Assembly (NCBI RefSeq): GCF_024211275.1
Contig: NZ_JAMLDX010000014.1
Coordinates: forward strand, 59,340 to 123,339
Direction of reading: 5' to 3'
DNA: 64,000 nt
Source of the DNA: Sphingomonas tagetis
GTDB lineage: Bacteria > Pseudomonadota > Alphaproteobacteria > Sphingomonadales > Sphingomonadaceae
Position numbers and translations under genes: made by a program. The notes beneath the pieces are model-generated. The model had not been told where the DNA came from, did no database searches, and saw only the letters and a program-made list of their open reading frames with translations. Each line of letters begins with the position of its first letter. Positions within the stretch are counted from its first letter, which is position 1. This document shows, piece after piece, positions 50,756 through 60,009 of this stretch.

Positions 50756-53700
50756 ATGGGCTTCCGCAACATCTCGGCCTGGTCGATCCGTAATCCGGTT
50801 CCGCCCATCGTGCTGTTCATTGCGCTGACGATTGCGGGGGTCGTCAGCTTCATGCGGATGGACGTCAACAATCAGCCGGACATCGACTTTCCGATCGCGA
50901 TCGTCGTCATCAGCCAGCCGGGTGCCGCGCCGACCGAGCTCGAGACGCAGGTCACGCAGCGCGTCGAGTCCGCGGTGCGCGCGCTACAGGGCATCGACCA
51001 GATCGAATCGACCGTTCAGGAAGGCAGCTCGCAGACCGTCATCCAGCTCGCGATCGGCACCCCGATCGACCGCGCGGTCAACGACGTTCGCGAAGCGGTC
51101 AACCAGATCCGCGGCGACTTGCCCGACGGCATTCTCGAACCGCAGGTGTTCCGCGCCAACACCACGGACGACGATATCGCCAGCTTCACCGCCATCGCCA
51201 CCGACATGACGATGGAAGAGCTGTCCTGGTATGTCGACAACAGCGTGTCGAAGGAGCTGCTGTCGGTGCCCGGCCTCACCGCGGTCGAGCGGGTCGGCGG
51301 CGTCAACCGCGAAATCCGCGTCATCCTCGATCCCGCCAAGATCCAGTCCTATGGCCTGACCGCTTCGCAGGTGAACCAGCAGCTGCGGCAGGTGAACCTC
51401 AACGCCGCCGGCGGTCGTGCGGAGATTTCGGGCACCGAACAATCGGTCCGCGTGCTCGGCAACGCGACCAACGCCTATACGCTCGGCCAGACCCAGATCG
51501 CGATCGGCGGCGGCCGGACGGTGCGGCTGGCCGATATCGCGCAGGTCAGGGATCTTTACGCCGAACTGCGCAATTCGGCCGAATGGAACGGCAAGCCGGT
51601 GCTTGCCTTCGACATCAAGCGCGGCAAGGGCGCGTCGGATGTCGAGGTGTTCCACGATGCCGAGGCGAAACTGGCGCAGCTGACCGAGCGCAATCCCAAG
51701 GTGCGTTTCGAGCTGCTGTTTGCCGGCAACACCAAATATGCCAAATCGCAATATCATTCCGCGATCGAGGCGCTGCTCGAAGGCGCAGCGCTCGCCGTGG
51801 TCGTGGTGTTCCTGTTCCTGCGCGACTGGCGCGCGACCCTGATCTCGGCGCTGGCGATCCCGCTCTCGGCGATCCCGACCTTCTTCTTCATGGAGCTGAT
51901 GGGGTTCAACCTCAATCAGATGACCTTGCTCGCGCTCAGCCTGGTGGCCGGCGTGCTGGTCGATGACGCGATCGTTGAGATCGAGAACATCGTCCGCCAC
52001 ATGCGCATGGGCAAGACCGCTTATCAGGCATCGATCGACGCCGCCGACGAGATCGGCGTGGCGGTGTTCGCCACCACCATGTCGATCGTCGCGGTGTTCC
52101 TGCCAGTCGGCATGATGCCCGGCGTGTCGGGGCAATTCTTCAAGAATTTCGGCCTCACCGTGGTCGCGGCGGTGCTGATGAGCCTCGTCGTCGCGCGCAT
52201 GCTCACCCCGATGATCGCCGCCTATTTCCTGAAGGCCAAGGGGCACGCCACGCATGGCGAAGGCTGGATGATGGATCAGTATATGAAGATCCTCAACTGG
52301 ACGCTGCGCCATCGCTGGTCGGCGATCGTCGGCGGCGCGGTGTCGCTCGCACTCACCGTCGTCTGCTTCATGATGCTGCCGATGACCTTCCAGCCGCAGA
52401 TGGATCAGGACGCGGTCACCGCGAGCATCGAGATGGTGCCCGGCACCACGCTCGCCCAGACCGAAGTCGTGGTCGACCGCGTGCGCGATCTGCTGGCGAA
52501 GCAGGATGGGGTCGACAACACCTATTCGCGCACCGCCGTCGGCAATGGCCGCGTCGTCGCCCTGCTGTCCGAGGACCGCAAATTCACCAGCGACGAATTC
52601 CAGCGCAAGCTCACGCCCGATCTGGCCAAGATCCCTGACGCGCGAGTCTCGTTCCGCAATCAGCAGGGCTTTGGCGGCAGCGGCCGCGCGCTCACCATCA
52701 CGCTCGGCGGCGAGGACCCGGCGCTGCTCCAGCAGACCGCCCAGAAGATCGTCGAGGAGATGGAAGGCCTCAAGACCATCGTCGCGCCGCGCGTGCAGGG
52801 CGACCTGCAGCGGCCGGAGATCGTGATCCGGCCGCGCATGGACCTCGCCGCCAGTCTCGGCGTGACCACCCAGTCACTGTCGTCGGCGATCCGCATCGCG
52901 ACGCTGGGCGATATCGACCAGAACAGCGCGCGCTTCTCGCTCTCCGACCGTCAGATCCCGATCCGCGTCGCGCTCGACGAGGATGCGCGCGCGCGCCTCT
53001 CGACCATCCAGAACCTGCCCGTCTCCACCCAGGCCGGCGGCTCGGTGCCCTTGAGCCTCGTCGCCGATATCGGCTTCGGCGCCGGCCCGACGCGCATCGA
53101 CCGCATCAACAAGCAGCGCCGCATCATGATCGGCGCCGACCTCTCGCCGGGTATCGTCAGCGGCGAGGCGATGAAGCAGATCAAGGCGCTGCCGACGATG
53201 AAGAACCTGCCGATCGGCGTCGGCGAACTGGTCGTCGGCCAGGCCAAATGGCAGGGCGAGATGATCAACAACTTCATCATCGCCGTGATCGCGGGCATCT
53301 TCCTCGTCTTCGCGGTGCTGGTGCTGCTCTACCGCCGCTTCGTCTCGCCGCTGGTCAACATGGGCTCGCTGCTGCTCGCGCCGCTTGGCGGGCTACTGGC
53401 GCTGATGATCACCGGCAACCCGATCTCGATGCCCGTGTTCATCGGCCTGCTGATGCTGCTCGGCATCGTCGCGAAGAACTCGATCCTGCTGATCGACTTC
53501 GCGATCGAGGAGATGGAGAAGGGCGTCGACAAGCTCACCGCCATTGCCGACGCCGGTCACAAGCGCGCCCAGCCGATCATCATGACGACGGTCGCGATGA
53601 TCGCCGGCATGGTACCGACCGCGCTGTCGCTCAACGGCGACGGCTCGTGGCGTGCGCCGATGGGCATCACCGTGATCGGCGGCCTCGCGCTCTCGACGCT

Positions 53701-53899
53701 GCTCACGCTGCTGATCGTGCCCGCCAGCTTCAGCCTCGCGATCGGCGTGGAAAAGTGGATGGGTCCGCGCCTGCGCCGCCGTTTGCTCACCTACAAGCCC
53801 GGCGACGAGCATGGCCCGCAGGACGGCCCGGTGATCGAGCAGCTGCCCGGTGGCCGGATCGGGCACCGCGGCGAGGATGGAACGCAACCTGCCGAATGA
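50756..53899 (+). CDS. RND efflux permease (HAE1/AcrB-type)
   Basis: 1047 aa with twelve transmembrane segments. Proton-relay Asp pair in LVAGVLVDDAIVEIENIVRH; NPVPPIVLFIALTIAGVVSF at the first helix, FRANTTDDDIASFTAIATD in the porter domain, and MLLGIVAKNSILLIDFAIEE in the second half. Exports drugs, bile-like or solvent molecules; the substrate cannot be told. An outer-membrane component is not nearby. Confidence 0.95.
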   Translation: MGFRNISAWSIRNPVPPIVLFIALTIAGVVSFMRMDVNNQPDIDFPIAIVVISQPGAAPTELETQVTQRVESAVRALQGIDQIESTVQEGSSQTVIQLAIGTPIDRAVNDVREAVNQIRGDLPDGILEPQVFRANTTDDDIASFTAIATDMTMEELSWYVDNSVSKELLSVPGLTAVERVGGVNREIRVILDPAKIQSYGLTASQVNQQLRQVNLNAAGGRAEISGTEQSVRVLGNATNAYTLGQTQIAIGGGRTVRLADIAQVRDLYAELRNSAEWNGKPVLAFDIKRGKGASDVEVFHDAEAKLAQLTERNPKVRFELLFAGNTKYAKSQYHSAIEALLEGAALAVVVVFLFLRDWRATLISALAIPLSAIPTFFFMELMGFNLNQMTLLALSLVAGVLVDDAIVEIENIVRHMRMGKTAYQASIDAADEIGVAVFATTMSIVAVFLPVGMMPGVSGQFFKNFGLTVVAAVLMSLVVARMLTPMIAAYFLKAKGHATHGEGWMMDQYMKILNWTLRHRWSAIVGGAVSLALTVVCFMMLPMTFQPQMDQDAVTASIEMVPGTTLAQTEVVVDRVRDLLAKQDGVDNTYSRTAVGNGRVVALLSEDRKFTSDEFQRKLTPDLAKIPDARVSFRNQQGFGGSGRALTITLGGEDPALLQQTAQKIVEEMEGLKTIVAPRVQGDLQRPEIVIRPRMDLAASLGVTTQSLSSAIRIATLGDIDQNSARFSLSDRQIPIRVALDEDARARLSTIQNLPVSTQAGGSVPLSLVADIGFGAGPTRIDRINKQRRIMIGADLSPGIVSGEAMKQIKALPTMKNLPIGVGELVVGQAKWQGEMINNFIIAVIAGIFLVFAVLVLLYRRFVSPLVNMGSLLLAPLGGLLALMITGNPISMPVFIGLLMLLGIVAKNSILLIDFAIEEMEKGVDKLTAIADAGHKRAQPIIMTTVAMIAGMVPTALSLNGDGSWRAPMGITVIGGLALSTLLTLLIVPASFSLAIGVEKWMGPRLRRRLLTYKPGDEHGPQDGPVIEQLPGGRIGHRGEDGTQPAE

Positions 53900-53930
53900 A
53901 CCAAAGCCGCGCGGAGGGATTGTTACGGGC

Positions 53931-55211
53931 ATGACCCGATCCCCCCGCGCGCTGTCCGGTCGCCTGCTCGGCGCGCGCGAGCCCGCCCCGCCCGGCCTAA
54001 GGCGCATGCGCGTGATCGCCACCGGCCTGCTGGTGGCGATGGCGCTCGTCTATCTGGCGGCGCGTCACTTCGAACCGGCCTGGCCCGCCGCCGGCTTCGT
54101 CCGCGCCTTTGCCGAGGCGGCGATGGTCGGCGGCCTCGCCGACTGGTTCGCGGTCACCGCGCTGTTCCGCCACCCGCTCGGCCTGCCGATCCCGCACACC
54201 GCGATCATCCCGCGCAACAAGGATCGTATCGCCACCGCGCTCGCAAGCTTCCTGCGCGACAATTTCCTGATCCCGCGCGTCGTCGCGCGGCGCATGCAGC
54301 AGGTCGACGTCGCCGGCGCCGCCGGCCGTTGGCTCGCCCTGCCGCCCGAAAGCTCGGGCCGCCTGCGCCGCGGCGCGTCGCGCATGGCCGCGAGCCTGCT
54401 CGAATCGCTCGATCAGGAGCAATTGGGCGGCATGATCAAGGGCGCGGTCGCCACCCGCCTGCGCCAGACCGACATCGCCCCCTTGCTCGGGCAAGCGCTC
54501 GGCGCTGCGATGGCCGAGGGCCGCCACACGCCGCTGATGGATTCGATGCTGCGCTGGCTGGCGAAGATCATCGAGCAGAACGAAGGCCTGATCCGCAAGA
54601 TGGTCCACGAGCGCGCCGGCACGATCCTGCGCTGGACCGGCCTCGACGAGACGCTGGCGAACGCGATCATCGACGGTCTGACGAAGCTCGTCTCCGACGT
54701 CGCCGACGATCCCGGCCACCCGCTGCGCGCCAAGGTCGAGGAAGGTCTCGAAAAGCTCGCCTTCGACCTCCAGTTCGACATCCCCACGCGGATCAAGGTC
54801 GAGGAATTCAAGGCCGGCATGCTCGACAATCCCGCGCTCGCCCGCTGGATCGAGGGGATGTGGGAACAGGCCCGCGCCGCACTGCTGCGTGTCGCGCGCG
54901 ACCCCGATGCCGCGCTCACCGGCAAGCTCGGCGAAGCGCTGCGCCAGCTTGGCCAGACGCTCCAGAACGACCCGCGCCTCGCGCACATGATCAACCGCTT
55001 CGTCCGCCGCGCCGCGGTCGGCACCGCCGCCGACTATGGCGACGGCATCGTCCGCCTCGTCTCCGACACGGTGCGCAGCTGGGACACGCAGACCATCACT
55101 GGCCGGCTCGAAAACACCGTCGGGCAGGACCTCCAGTATATCCGCATCAACGGCACGCTGGTCGGCGGGCTGGTCGGTCTCGCGATCCACACGCTGCACG
55201 TGCTGCTGTAG
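53931..55211 (+). CDS. DUF445 inner-membrane protein
   Basis: 426 aa. AGFVRAFAEAAMVGGLADWF, AVTALFRHPLGLPIPHTAII and RNKDRIATALASFLRDNFL mark the family; a long helical middle and a C-terminal membrane helix follow. Function unknown. It starts 31 bases after the permease stop and is likely in the same unit. Confidence 0.9.
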   Translation: MTRSPRALSGRLLGAREPAPPGLRRMRVIATGLLVAMALVYLAARHFEPAWPAAGFVRAFAEAAMVGGLADWFAVTALFRHPLGLPIPHTAIIPRNKDRIATALASFLRDNFLIPRVVARRMQQVDVAGAAGRWLALPPESSGRLRRGASRMAASLLESLDQEQLGGMIKGAVATRLRQTDIAPLLGQALGAAMAEGRHTPLMDSMLRWLAKIIEQNEGLIRKMVHERAGTILRWTGLDETLANAIIDGLTKLVSDVADDPGHPLRAKVEEGLEKLAFDLQFDIPTRIKVEEFKAGMLDNPALARWIEGMWEQARAALLRVARDPDAALTGKLGEALRQLGQTLQNDPRLAHMINRFVRRAAVGTAADYGDGIVRLVSDTVRSWDTQTITGRLENTVGQDLQYIRINGTLVGGLVGLAIHTLHVLL

Positions 55212-55259
55212 AGGCCGGCGCGCGGGAAGACTCAGCCGTCATCCCCGGGCGCCAGCCCG

Positions 55260-55934
55260 CTATCCCGCCCAATCCAGCACCGTCCACCCCTTCGCGGCCG
55301 CCAGCTTGCGCAACGGCCCATGCGCATTCACCGCATAGGCCTCGTCCGCCCAGTCCAGCGCCGGCGCGTCCGATACGTGGTCGCTGTAGAAGCGCACCCG
55401 CACCTCCCCTCGCGTCAGTCCCTCGCGCGCCAGCCACGCCTCGATCAGCCGCAGCTTGGCGGGGCCGTAGCAATTCTCGCCCTCCAGCCCCGCCAGCACA
55501 TTCCCATCGGCGTCGCGCCGCGCCTCGGTCGCGATCACATGGCGCACGCCCAGCCGCGCCGCGATCGCGCGCGCATAATAGCCGTGGCTCGCCGTCGCCA
55601 GTACCGGCTCCCAGCCCGCCACCCGATCTGCTTCGACCCGCGCCCGCGCATCGGCGAACAGCCCCGCGGCCGCCACACTGTCGGCGAACGCCTCCGCCAC
55701 CGCCGCCAGATCGCCCGGCGGGATCGAGCGCCCCAGCATCAGCCGATGCGTGATCTCCTTGAGCCGCGCGCGCGAAATCCGCTTCGCCAGATACGCCGCC
55801 GACGCCACGCCCGCGAGCGGCCACAGCGCCAGCCGCCACCTCGCCCGCGCCATCGCGGCATGAATCAGGAACGGCATCCACGTCGCCTTGCGCGTGATCG
55901 TCTTGTCCATGTCGTAAATTGCGAGTTGCCGCAT
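55260..55934 (-). CDS. HAD-IB family phosphatase
   Basis: 224 aa. Motif I is IYDMDKTITRKATWMPF (Asp8, Asp10), motif II near LATASHGYYARAIA, and motif IV FYSDHVSDAPAL. Family members act on phospholipid-type or sugar phosphates. It lies head-to-head with the mla operon; the fold-back element at 56018-56306 sits between them. Confidence 0.9.
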   Translation of the reverse strand: MRQLAIYDMDKTITRKATWMPFLIHAAMARARWRLALWPLAGVASAAYLAKRISRARLKEITHRLMLGRSIPPGDLAAVAEAFADSVAAAGLFADARARVEADRVAGWEPVLATASHGYYARAIAARLGVRHVIATEARRDADGNVLAGLEGENCYGPAKLRLIEAWLAREGLTRGEVRVRFYSDHVSDAPALDWADEAYAVNAHGPLRKLAAAKGWTVLDWAG

Positions 55935-56017
55935 CTGCGCCTTACTTCACTGCTCATAATTGGGTTTCAACGGAAATATCTGTAAACGCGGGCGCTTGCC
56001 GATCCAGCCCGAATGAA

Positions 56018-56306
56018 CCAAGGATGAAAGGGGCCAAACTCGGTCAGGGCGTGGAGCATGATGGCGATCTGCAGGTTCGTGGCAAGGAGCGCGGGTGAAG
56101 GCGGGCCGGTTGGCCCGTCGAACCCTCGCGACGCGGCCACGGGCCTGCAGATCGCCACCCCGGAGGGGCAGGGCGAAAATGTCCGCCGGACAGCGTTGGC
56201 CGCTCGCCAAGTAGGCACCGCTACCCGGCTTCGCGGCCGCCTTGCCGACGGACATTTTCGCCTCTGTCATGCCCACGCCCTGACCGAGTTTGGCCCCCAA
56301 GGATGA
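56018..56306. mobile_element. Fold-back (MITE-like) element with 9-10 bp target duplication at the mlaE start
   Basis: CCAAGGATGA occurs at 56018-56027 and 56297-56306. Between them lie 25-bp perfect terminal inverted repeats (56030-56054 and 56273-56297; outer end GGGGCCAAACTCGG), extended by GCATGA/TCATGC past one bulged A. Inside are two hairpins: GGCGATCTGCAGG-TT-CGTGG (56063-56082) with 56137-56156, where TT faces GG (G-U pairs on the plus-strand RNA), and GGCGAAAATGTCCG (56172-56185) with 56249-56262. A small CGGGCC/GGCCCG hairpin (56102-56117) lies in the first loop. No transposase is encoded. The right copy of the direct repeat includes the mlaE ATG. Confidence 0.8.
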
Positions 56307-57409
56307 GCGCGCCAGCCGATTTTCAGCACGACGCGGCCAATGGAGGGACACTGCGGTTCAGCGGTGACCTGTCGCTGCGCTCGGTCGGCGACTTGCCCGA
56401 GCGGCTGGCGGCAGCGCCCGCCCCCATCGCCACGCTCGACCTTTCAGGCATCCAGCGGATCGACACGGTCGGCGCCTGGCTCGTCCACCGCTACGCCCGC
56501 GACAACAACGCCGCGGTAACCGGCCTAGACGAGAATGGCCGGCATCTGTTCGAACAGGTCGCCGAATCCGATCACCCGATCGAAGCGCCCCCGCCCCCGC
56601 CCGGCACCTTCGTCCGCCTGCTCGGCGAAGTCGGCGAGGCGGTCATTCAGGCGTTCCGCACGCTCTATGGCCTGCTCGGCTTCATGGGCGCGACGGCGCT
56701 GGCGCTCGGCGCGGTGATCGTCAATCCGCGCCGCTTCCGCTTCAACGCCACCGTCCACCGGTTCGAGGTCGTCGGCGTGCAATCGCTCGGCATCATCGGG
56801 CTGATGAGCTTCCTGATCGGCATCGTCATCGCCCAGCAGGGCGCGGTGCAGCTGCGCCAGTTCGGCGCGGAGGTGTTCACGATCAACCTCGTCGGCCGCA
56901 TCACGCTGCGCGAGCTCGGCGTGCTGATGACGGCGATCATGGTCGCGGGACGCTCGGGCAGCGCCTTCGCCGCGCAGATCGGCACGATGAAGCTGACCGA
57001 AGAGATCGACGCGATGCGCACGATCGGCGTCAACCCGATGGAGGCGCTGGTGCTACCGCGCGTGCTGGCGGCGATCCTGATGATGCCGCTGCTCGCTTTC
57101 TACGCCTCGCTCGTCGCGATCATCGGCGGCGGCCTGCTCTGCTGGATCGCGCTCGACATCCCGCCGATCACCTTCATCCAGCGGCTGCGCGAGGTCGTGC
57201 CGATGAGCGACCTTTATGTCTGCCTTGTCAAAGCCCCGGTGTTCGGCGCGATCATCGCCATCGCCGGCTGCTTCCAGGGGATGCAGGTCGAGGCCGACGC
57301 CGAACAGGTCGGTATGCGCACCACCACCGCCGTCGTGCAGGCGATCTTCCTCGTCATCGTGCTCGACGCCTTCTTCGCGGTGTTCTTCACCGAGGTCGGC
57401 TGGACATGA
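56303..57409 (+). CDS. mlaE: MlaE-type ABC transporter permease with N-terminal STAS domain
   Basis: 368 aa. Residues 1-95 form a STAS-like domain (IATLDLSGIQRIDTVGAWLV), in the place of a separate MlaB. The MlaE core runs from about 130 with five helices (GIIGLMSFLIGIVIAQQGAV, LRELGVLMTAIMVAGRSGSA, AAQIGTMKLTEEIDAMRTIG). It works with MlaF and MlaD to move phospholipids between membranes. The ATG lies in the direct repeat of the fold-back element, and AAGG touches the codon, so its own ribosome-binding site is poor. Confidence 0.93.
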   Translation: MSAPADFQHDAANGGTLRFSGDLSLRSVGDLPERLAAAPAPIATLDLSGIQRIDTVGAWLVHRYARDNNAAVTGLDENGRHLFEQVAESDHPIEAPPPPPGTFVRLLGEVGEAVIQAFRTLYGLLGFMGATALALGAVIVNPRRFRFNATVHRFEVVGVQSLGIIGLMSFLIGIVIAQQGAVQLRQFGAEVFTINLVGRITLRELGVLMTAIMVAGRSGSAFAAQIGTMKLTEEIDAMRTIGVNPMEALVLPRVLAAILMMPLLAFYASLVAIIGGGLLCWIALDIPPITFIQRLREVVPMSDLYVCLVKAPVFGAIIAIAGCFQGMQVEADAEQVGMRTTTAVVQAIFLVIVLDAFFAVFFTEVGWT

Positions 57410-58230
57410 CCGCGCCAGCCATTGGGCCGACCTTCGACGGCGAAGCGATCATTCGCGTCCGCGGACTGCGCAACAGCTTCGGCGAGCAGGTCATCCACGA
57501 CGATCTCGATCTCGACGTCAAGCGCGGCGAGATCATCGGCGTGGTCGGCGGGTCGGGGACCGGCAAGTCGGTGCTGATGCGCTCGATCATTGGGCTGCAA
57601 CAGCCCGACACCGGCACGATCGAGGTGTTCGGCGAGTCCGTGCTCGATGCCGATGTCGATGATTCGGTCGACATCCGCCGCCGCTGGGGCGTGTTGTTCC
57701 AGGGCGGCGCGCTGTTCTCGACGCTGACCGTGGCCGAGAATGTTCAGGTTCCGCTGCGCGAATTCTACCCCAATCTCGACCAGCGCCTGCTCGACGAGAT
57801 TTCGGCGTACAAGGTCGTGATGACCGGCCTGCCGCCCGATGCCGGCCCCAAATATCCCGCCGAGCTGTCGGGCGGCATGAAGAAGCGCGCCGGACTCGCG
57901 CGCAGCCTCGCGCTCGATCCCGAACTGCTGTTCCTCGACGAGCCGACCGCCGGCCTCGACCCGATCGGTGCGGCCGCGTTCGACGAGCTGACCCGCTCGC
58001 TCCAGCGCACGCTTGGCCTGACCGTGTTTCTGATCACGCACGACCTCGACTCGCTCTATGCGATCTGCGACCGCGTCGCGGTGCTCGCCGACAAGCGCGT
58101 GATCGCGGTCGGCACGATCGACGAACTTCTCGCGCTGGATCACCCGTGGATTCAGGAATATTTCAACGGCCCGCGCGGACGCGCGGCGGTGACCAGCGCC
58201 GAGCGCGCGGCCACGATCTCGGGGGCTTAG
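57406..58230 (+). CDS. mlaF: MlaF-type ABC transporter ATPase
   Basis: 274 aa. Walker A GGSGTGKS at 48-55, Q-loop in GVLFQGGALFSTLTV, signature LSGGMKKRAGLARSLALDPE, Walker B LLFLDEPTAGLDP and switch His in LITHDLDSLY. ATPase for the MlaE permease. ATGA overlap with mlaE. Confidence 0.95.
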   Translation: MTAPAIGPTFDGEAIIRVRGLRNSFGEQVIHDDLDLDVKRGEIIGVVGGSGTGKSVLMRSIIGLQQPDTGTIEVFGESVLDADVDDSVDIRRRWGVLFQGGALFSTLTVAENVQVPLREFYPNLDQRLLDEISAYKVVMTGLPPDAGPKYPAELSGGMKKRAGLARSLALDPELLFLDEPTAGLDPIGAAAFDELTRSLQRTLGLTVFLITHDLDSLYAICDRVAVLADKRVIAVGTIDELLALDHPWIQEYFNGPRGRAAVTSAERAATISGA

Positions 58231-58239
58231 GGACAACGC

Positions 58240-59211
58240 ATGGAAACCCGGTCAAATCATGTGCTGGTCGGCGCGGTCGTGCTGATCCTGCTCGCCGTGC
58301 TGGCGCTGTTCACCGTCTGGCTCGCGCGCATCAACACCGCGGCCGAGAAGGAATATGACATCTTCTTCAAGCAATCGGTCGAGGGCGTGAACAAGGGCTC
58401 GGCCGTGTCCTTCTCCGGCGTTCCCGCGGGACAGGTCAAGGAGATCGCGCTGTTCAAGCCCGATCCCAGCCTGGTGCGCGTGCGGATCAGCGTGAACAAC
58501 GACATTCCGGTGCTTCAGGGCACCACCGCGACGATTCAGGGCGTCGGCTTCACCGGGGTCAGCCAGATCCAGCTCGACGGCGCGGTCAAGGGCGCGCCGC
58601 CGATCGCCTGCCCCGAAACCAATCCGCGCAGCGTCTGCCCGATGGGCGTGCCGGTGATCCCGACCAAACAGGGCGGGCTGGGCGCGCTGTTGTCCTCCGC
58701 GCCGCGCCTGCTCGAGCGCCTCTCGACGCTGACCGAGCGGCTCACCGAATTGCTCTCGGACAAGAATCAGGCGTCGATCGCCGGCATCCTCCAGAATACC
58801 GACCGGCTGACCGGCGAGCTCGCCAAGGGCGCGCCCGACATGCGCCTCGCGATCGCGGAGCTGCGCAATACGGTCAAGCAGGCCGGGTTCGCCGCCGAAC
58901 AGATCGGTAACCTCTCGCGCACCACCGACGGCGTCCTGTCGCAGGACGTCGCCCCGGCGATGAAGGACCTAAAGACCGCGATCGGCTCGGCCGACCGCAG
59001 CATGAAGGCGCTCGAACGCACGCTCGGCAAGGCCGATGTCGGGATCGACGAATTCTCGACGCGCACGATGCCCGAGGTCAGCCAGCTGATCCAGGACCTG
59101 CGCGAAATGGCCGGAGCGCTGCAATCGGTCGCCGAAAAGGTCGACAAGGGCGGCGCCGGATCGCTGATCGGCGGTCAGAAGCTCCCCGACTACGAACCCA
59201 GGAAGAAGTGA
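58240..59211 (+). CDS. mlaD: MlaD-type MCE protein
   Basis: 323 aa. One N-terminal membrane helix (VGAVVLILLAVLALFTVWLA), then an MCE domain (YDIFFKQSVEGVNKGSAVSF, VPAGQVKEIALFKPDPSLVR, VGFTGVSQIQLDG). The C-terminal 170 residues are a long helical, heptad-like segment. MCE rings carry lipids across the periplasm. It starts 9 bases after mlaF. Confidence 0.93.
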   Translation: METRSNHVLVGAVVLILLAVLALFTVWLARINTAAEKEYDIFFKQSVEGVNKGSAVSFSGVPAGQVKEIALFKPDPSLVRVRISVNNDIPVLQGTTATIQGVGFTGVSQIQLDGAVKGAPPIACPETNPRSVCPMGVPVIPTKQGGLGALLSSAPRLLERLSTLTERLTELLSDKNQASIAGILQNTDRLTGELAKGAPDMRLAIAELRNTVKQAGFAAEQIGNLSRTTDGVLSQDVAPAMKDLKTAIGSADRSMKALERTLGKADVGIDEFSTRTMPEVSQLIQDLREMAGALQSVAEKVDKGGAGSLIGGQKLPDYEPRKK

Positions 59212-59822
59212 GCCGCATGATGAAGAAGCTCGCCCTTATTGCTCTCGCCCTGCCCGTCTCGCTTGGCGGCTGCATCAAGTTTGGCGCCGAACCGCCGCCC
59301 TCGCTGCTCAGCCTCACGCCCACCGCGGCGGTCGCGGTCGGCGCGACCAGCAGCTCGGCCAGCGCCAAGACGATCACCATCGCCGTGCCCGTCGTCCCGC
59401 AGGAGCTCGCCGTCGCACGCGTGCCGGTGCGTTCGAGCGACACCAGCGTCGCGTATCTCAAGGATGCGCAATGGGTCGAGGCGCCCAACCGCCTGTTCGC
59501 GCGCGTGCTGGCCGACACCATCACGACACGCACCGGCCGCGTCGTGCTGAGCCTGCGGCAGTCGCTGGCCGATCCCGGCGCACGGCTCGGCGGCGAGCTG
59601 CGCCATTTCGGTCTCGACGCGCTGACCAACGAAGCGGTCGTCACCTATGACGCCACGCTGTCGCGCGACCGTCCCGACCGCGGCGCGAAGCTGACCTTCG
59701 AGAAGCGCCGCTTCGAGGCCCGCGTCCCCGTCACCGCGATCGAGCCCGCCGCCGCCGGCATCGCGCTCAACACCGCCGCCAACCAGGTCGCCGGCGAAGT
59801 CGCCGACTGGGTGGGTCGCTGA
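59208..59822 (+). CDS. ABC-type transport auxiliary lipoprotein
   Basis: 204 aa. MKKLALIALALPVSLGGC gives a lipobox, so the protein is lipid-anchored, probably at the outer membrane, in the manner of PqiC. The mature part has VARVPVRSSDTSVAYLKDAQ and WVEAPNRLFARVLADTI, the ABC_trans_aux/DUF330 signature. GTG at 59208 overlaps the mlaD stop and has AGGAAG upstream; ATG at 59217 is also possible. Last gene of the mla operon. Confidence 0.88.
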   Translation: MSRMMKKLALIALALPVSLGGCIKFGAEPPPSLLSLTPTAAVAVGATSSSASAKTITIAVPVVPQELAVARVPVRSSDTSVAYLKDAQWVEAPNRLFARVLADTITTRTGRVVLSLRQSLADPGARLGGELRHFGLDALTNEAVVTYDATLSRDRPDRGAKLTFEKRRFEARVPVTAIEPAAAGIALNTAANQVAGEVADWVGR

Positions 59823-59834
59823 CGCGACCTGACT

Positions 59835-59884
59835 CCCCTCCCTGCAAGGGAGGGGCTGGGGTGGGTGCGCGCGTTAGCGCGCTC
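59835..59884. repeat. Terminator-like hairpin followed by REP-like palindrome
   Basis: CCCCTCCCT-GCA-AGGGAGGGG (59835-59855) folds with nine perfect pairs 13 bases after the lipoprotein stop and can end the operon. It is followed by GCGCGC-GTTA-GCGCGC (59867-59882). The 16-mer GCGCGTTAGCGCGCTC (59869-59884) also occurs at 17025-17040. Confidence 0.6.
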
Positions 59885-60009
59885 GACTTGCAATGTAGGA
59901 TTTCATTTGAGAGCGTCAGCGCCGCTCTTTGACATCCTCAAACCCACGCCACCGCTCGCGATAGCTGTCGAGACCTTTGTGACTTTCCGGCATCCAGATA
60001 CGCGCCAGC

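Noticed and set aside
55947..56351. Minus-strand frames inside the fold-back element (134, 83 codons)
   Set aside because: They run through the inverted repeats, have no ribosome-binding sites, and seem typical spurious frames of a repeat element.
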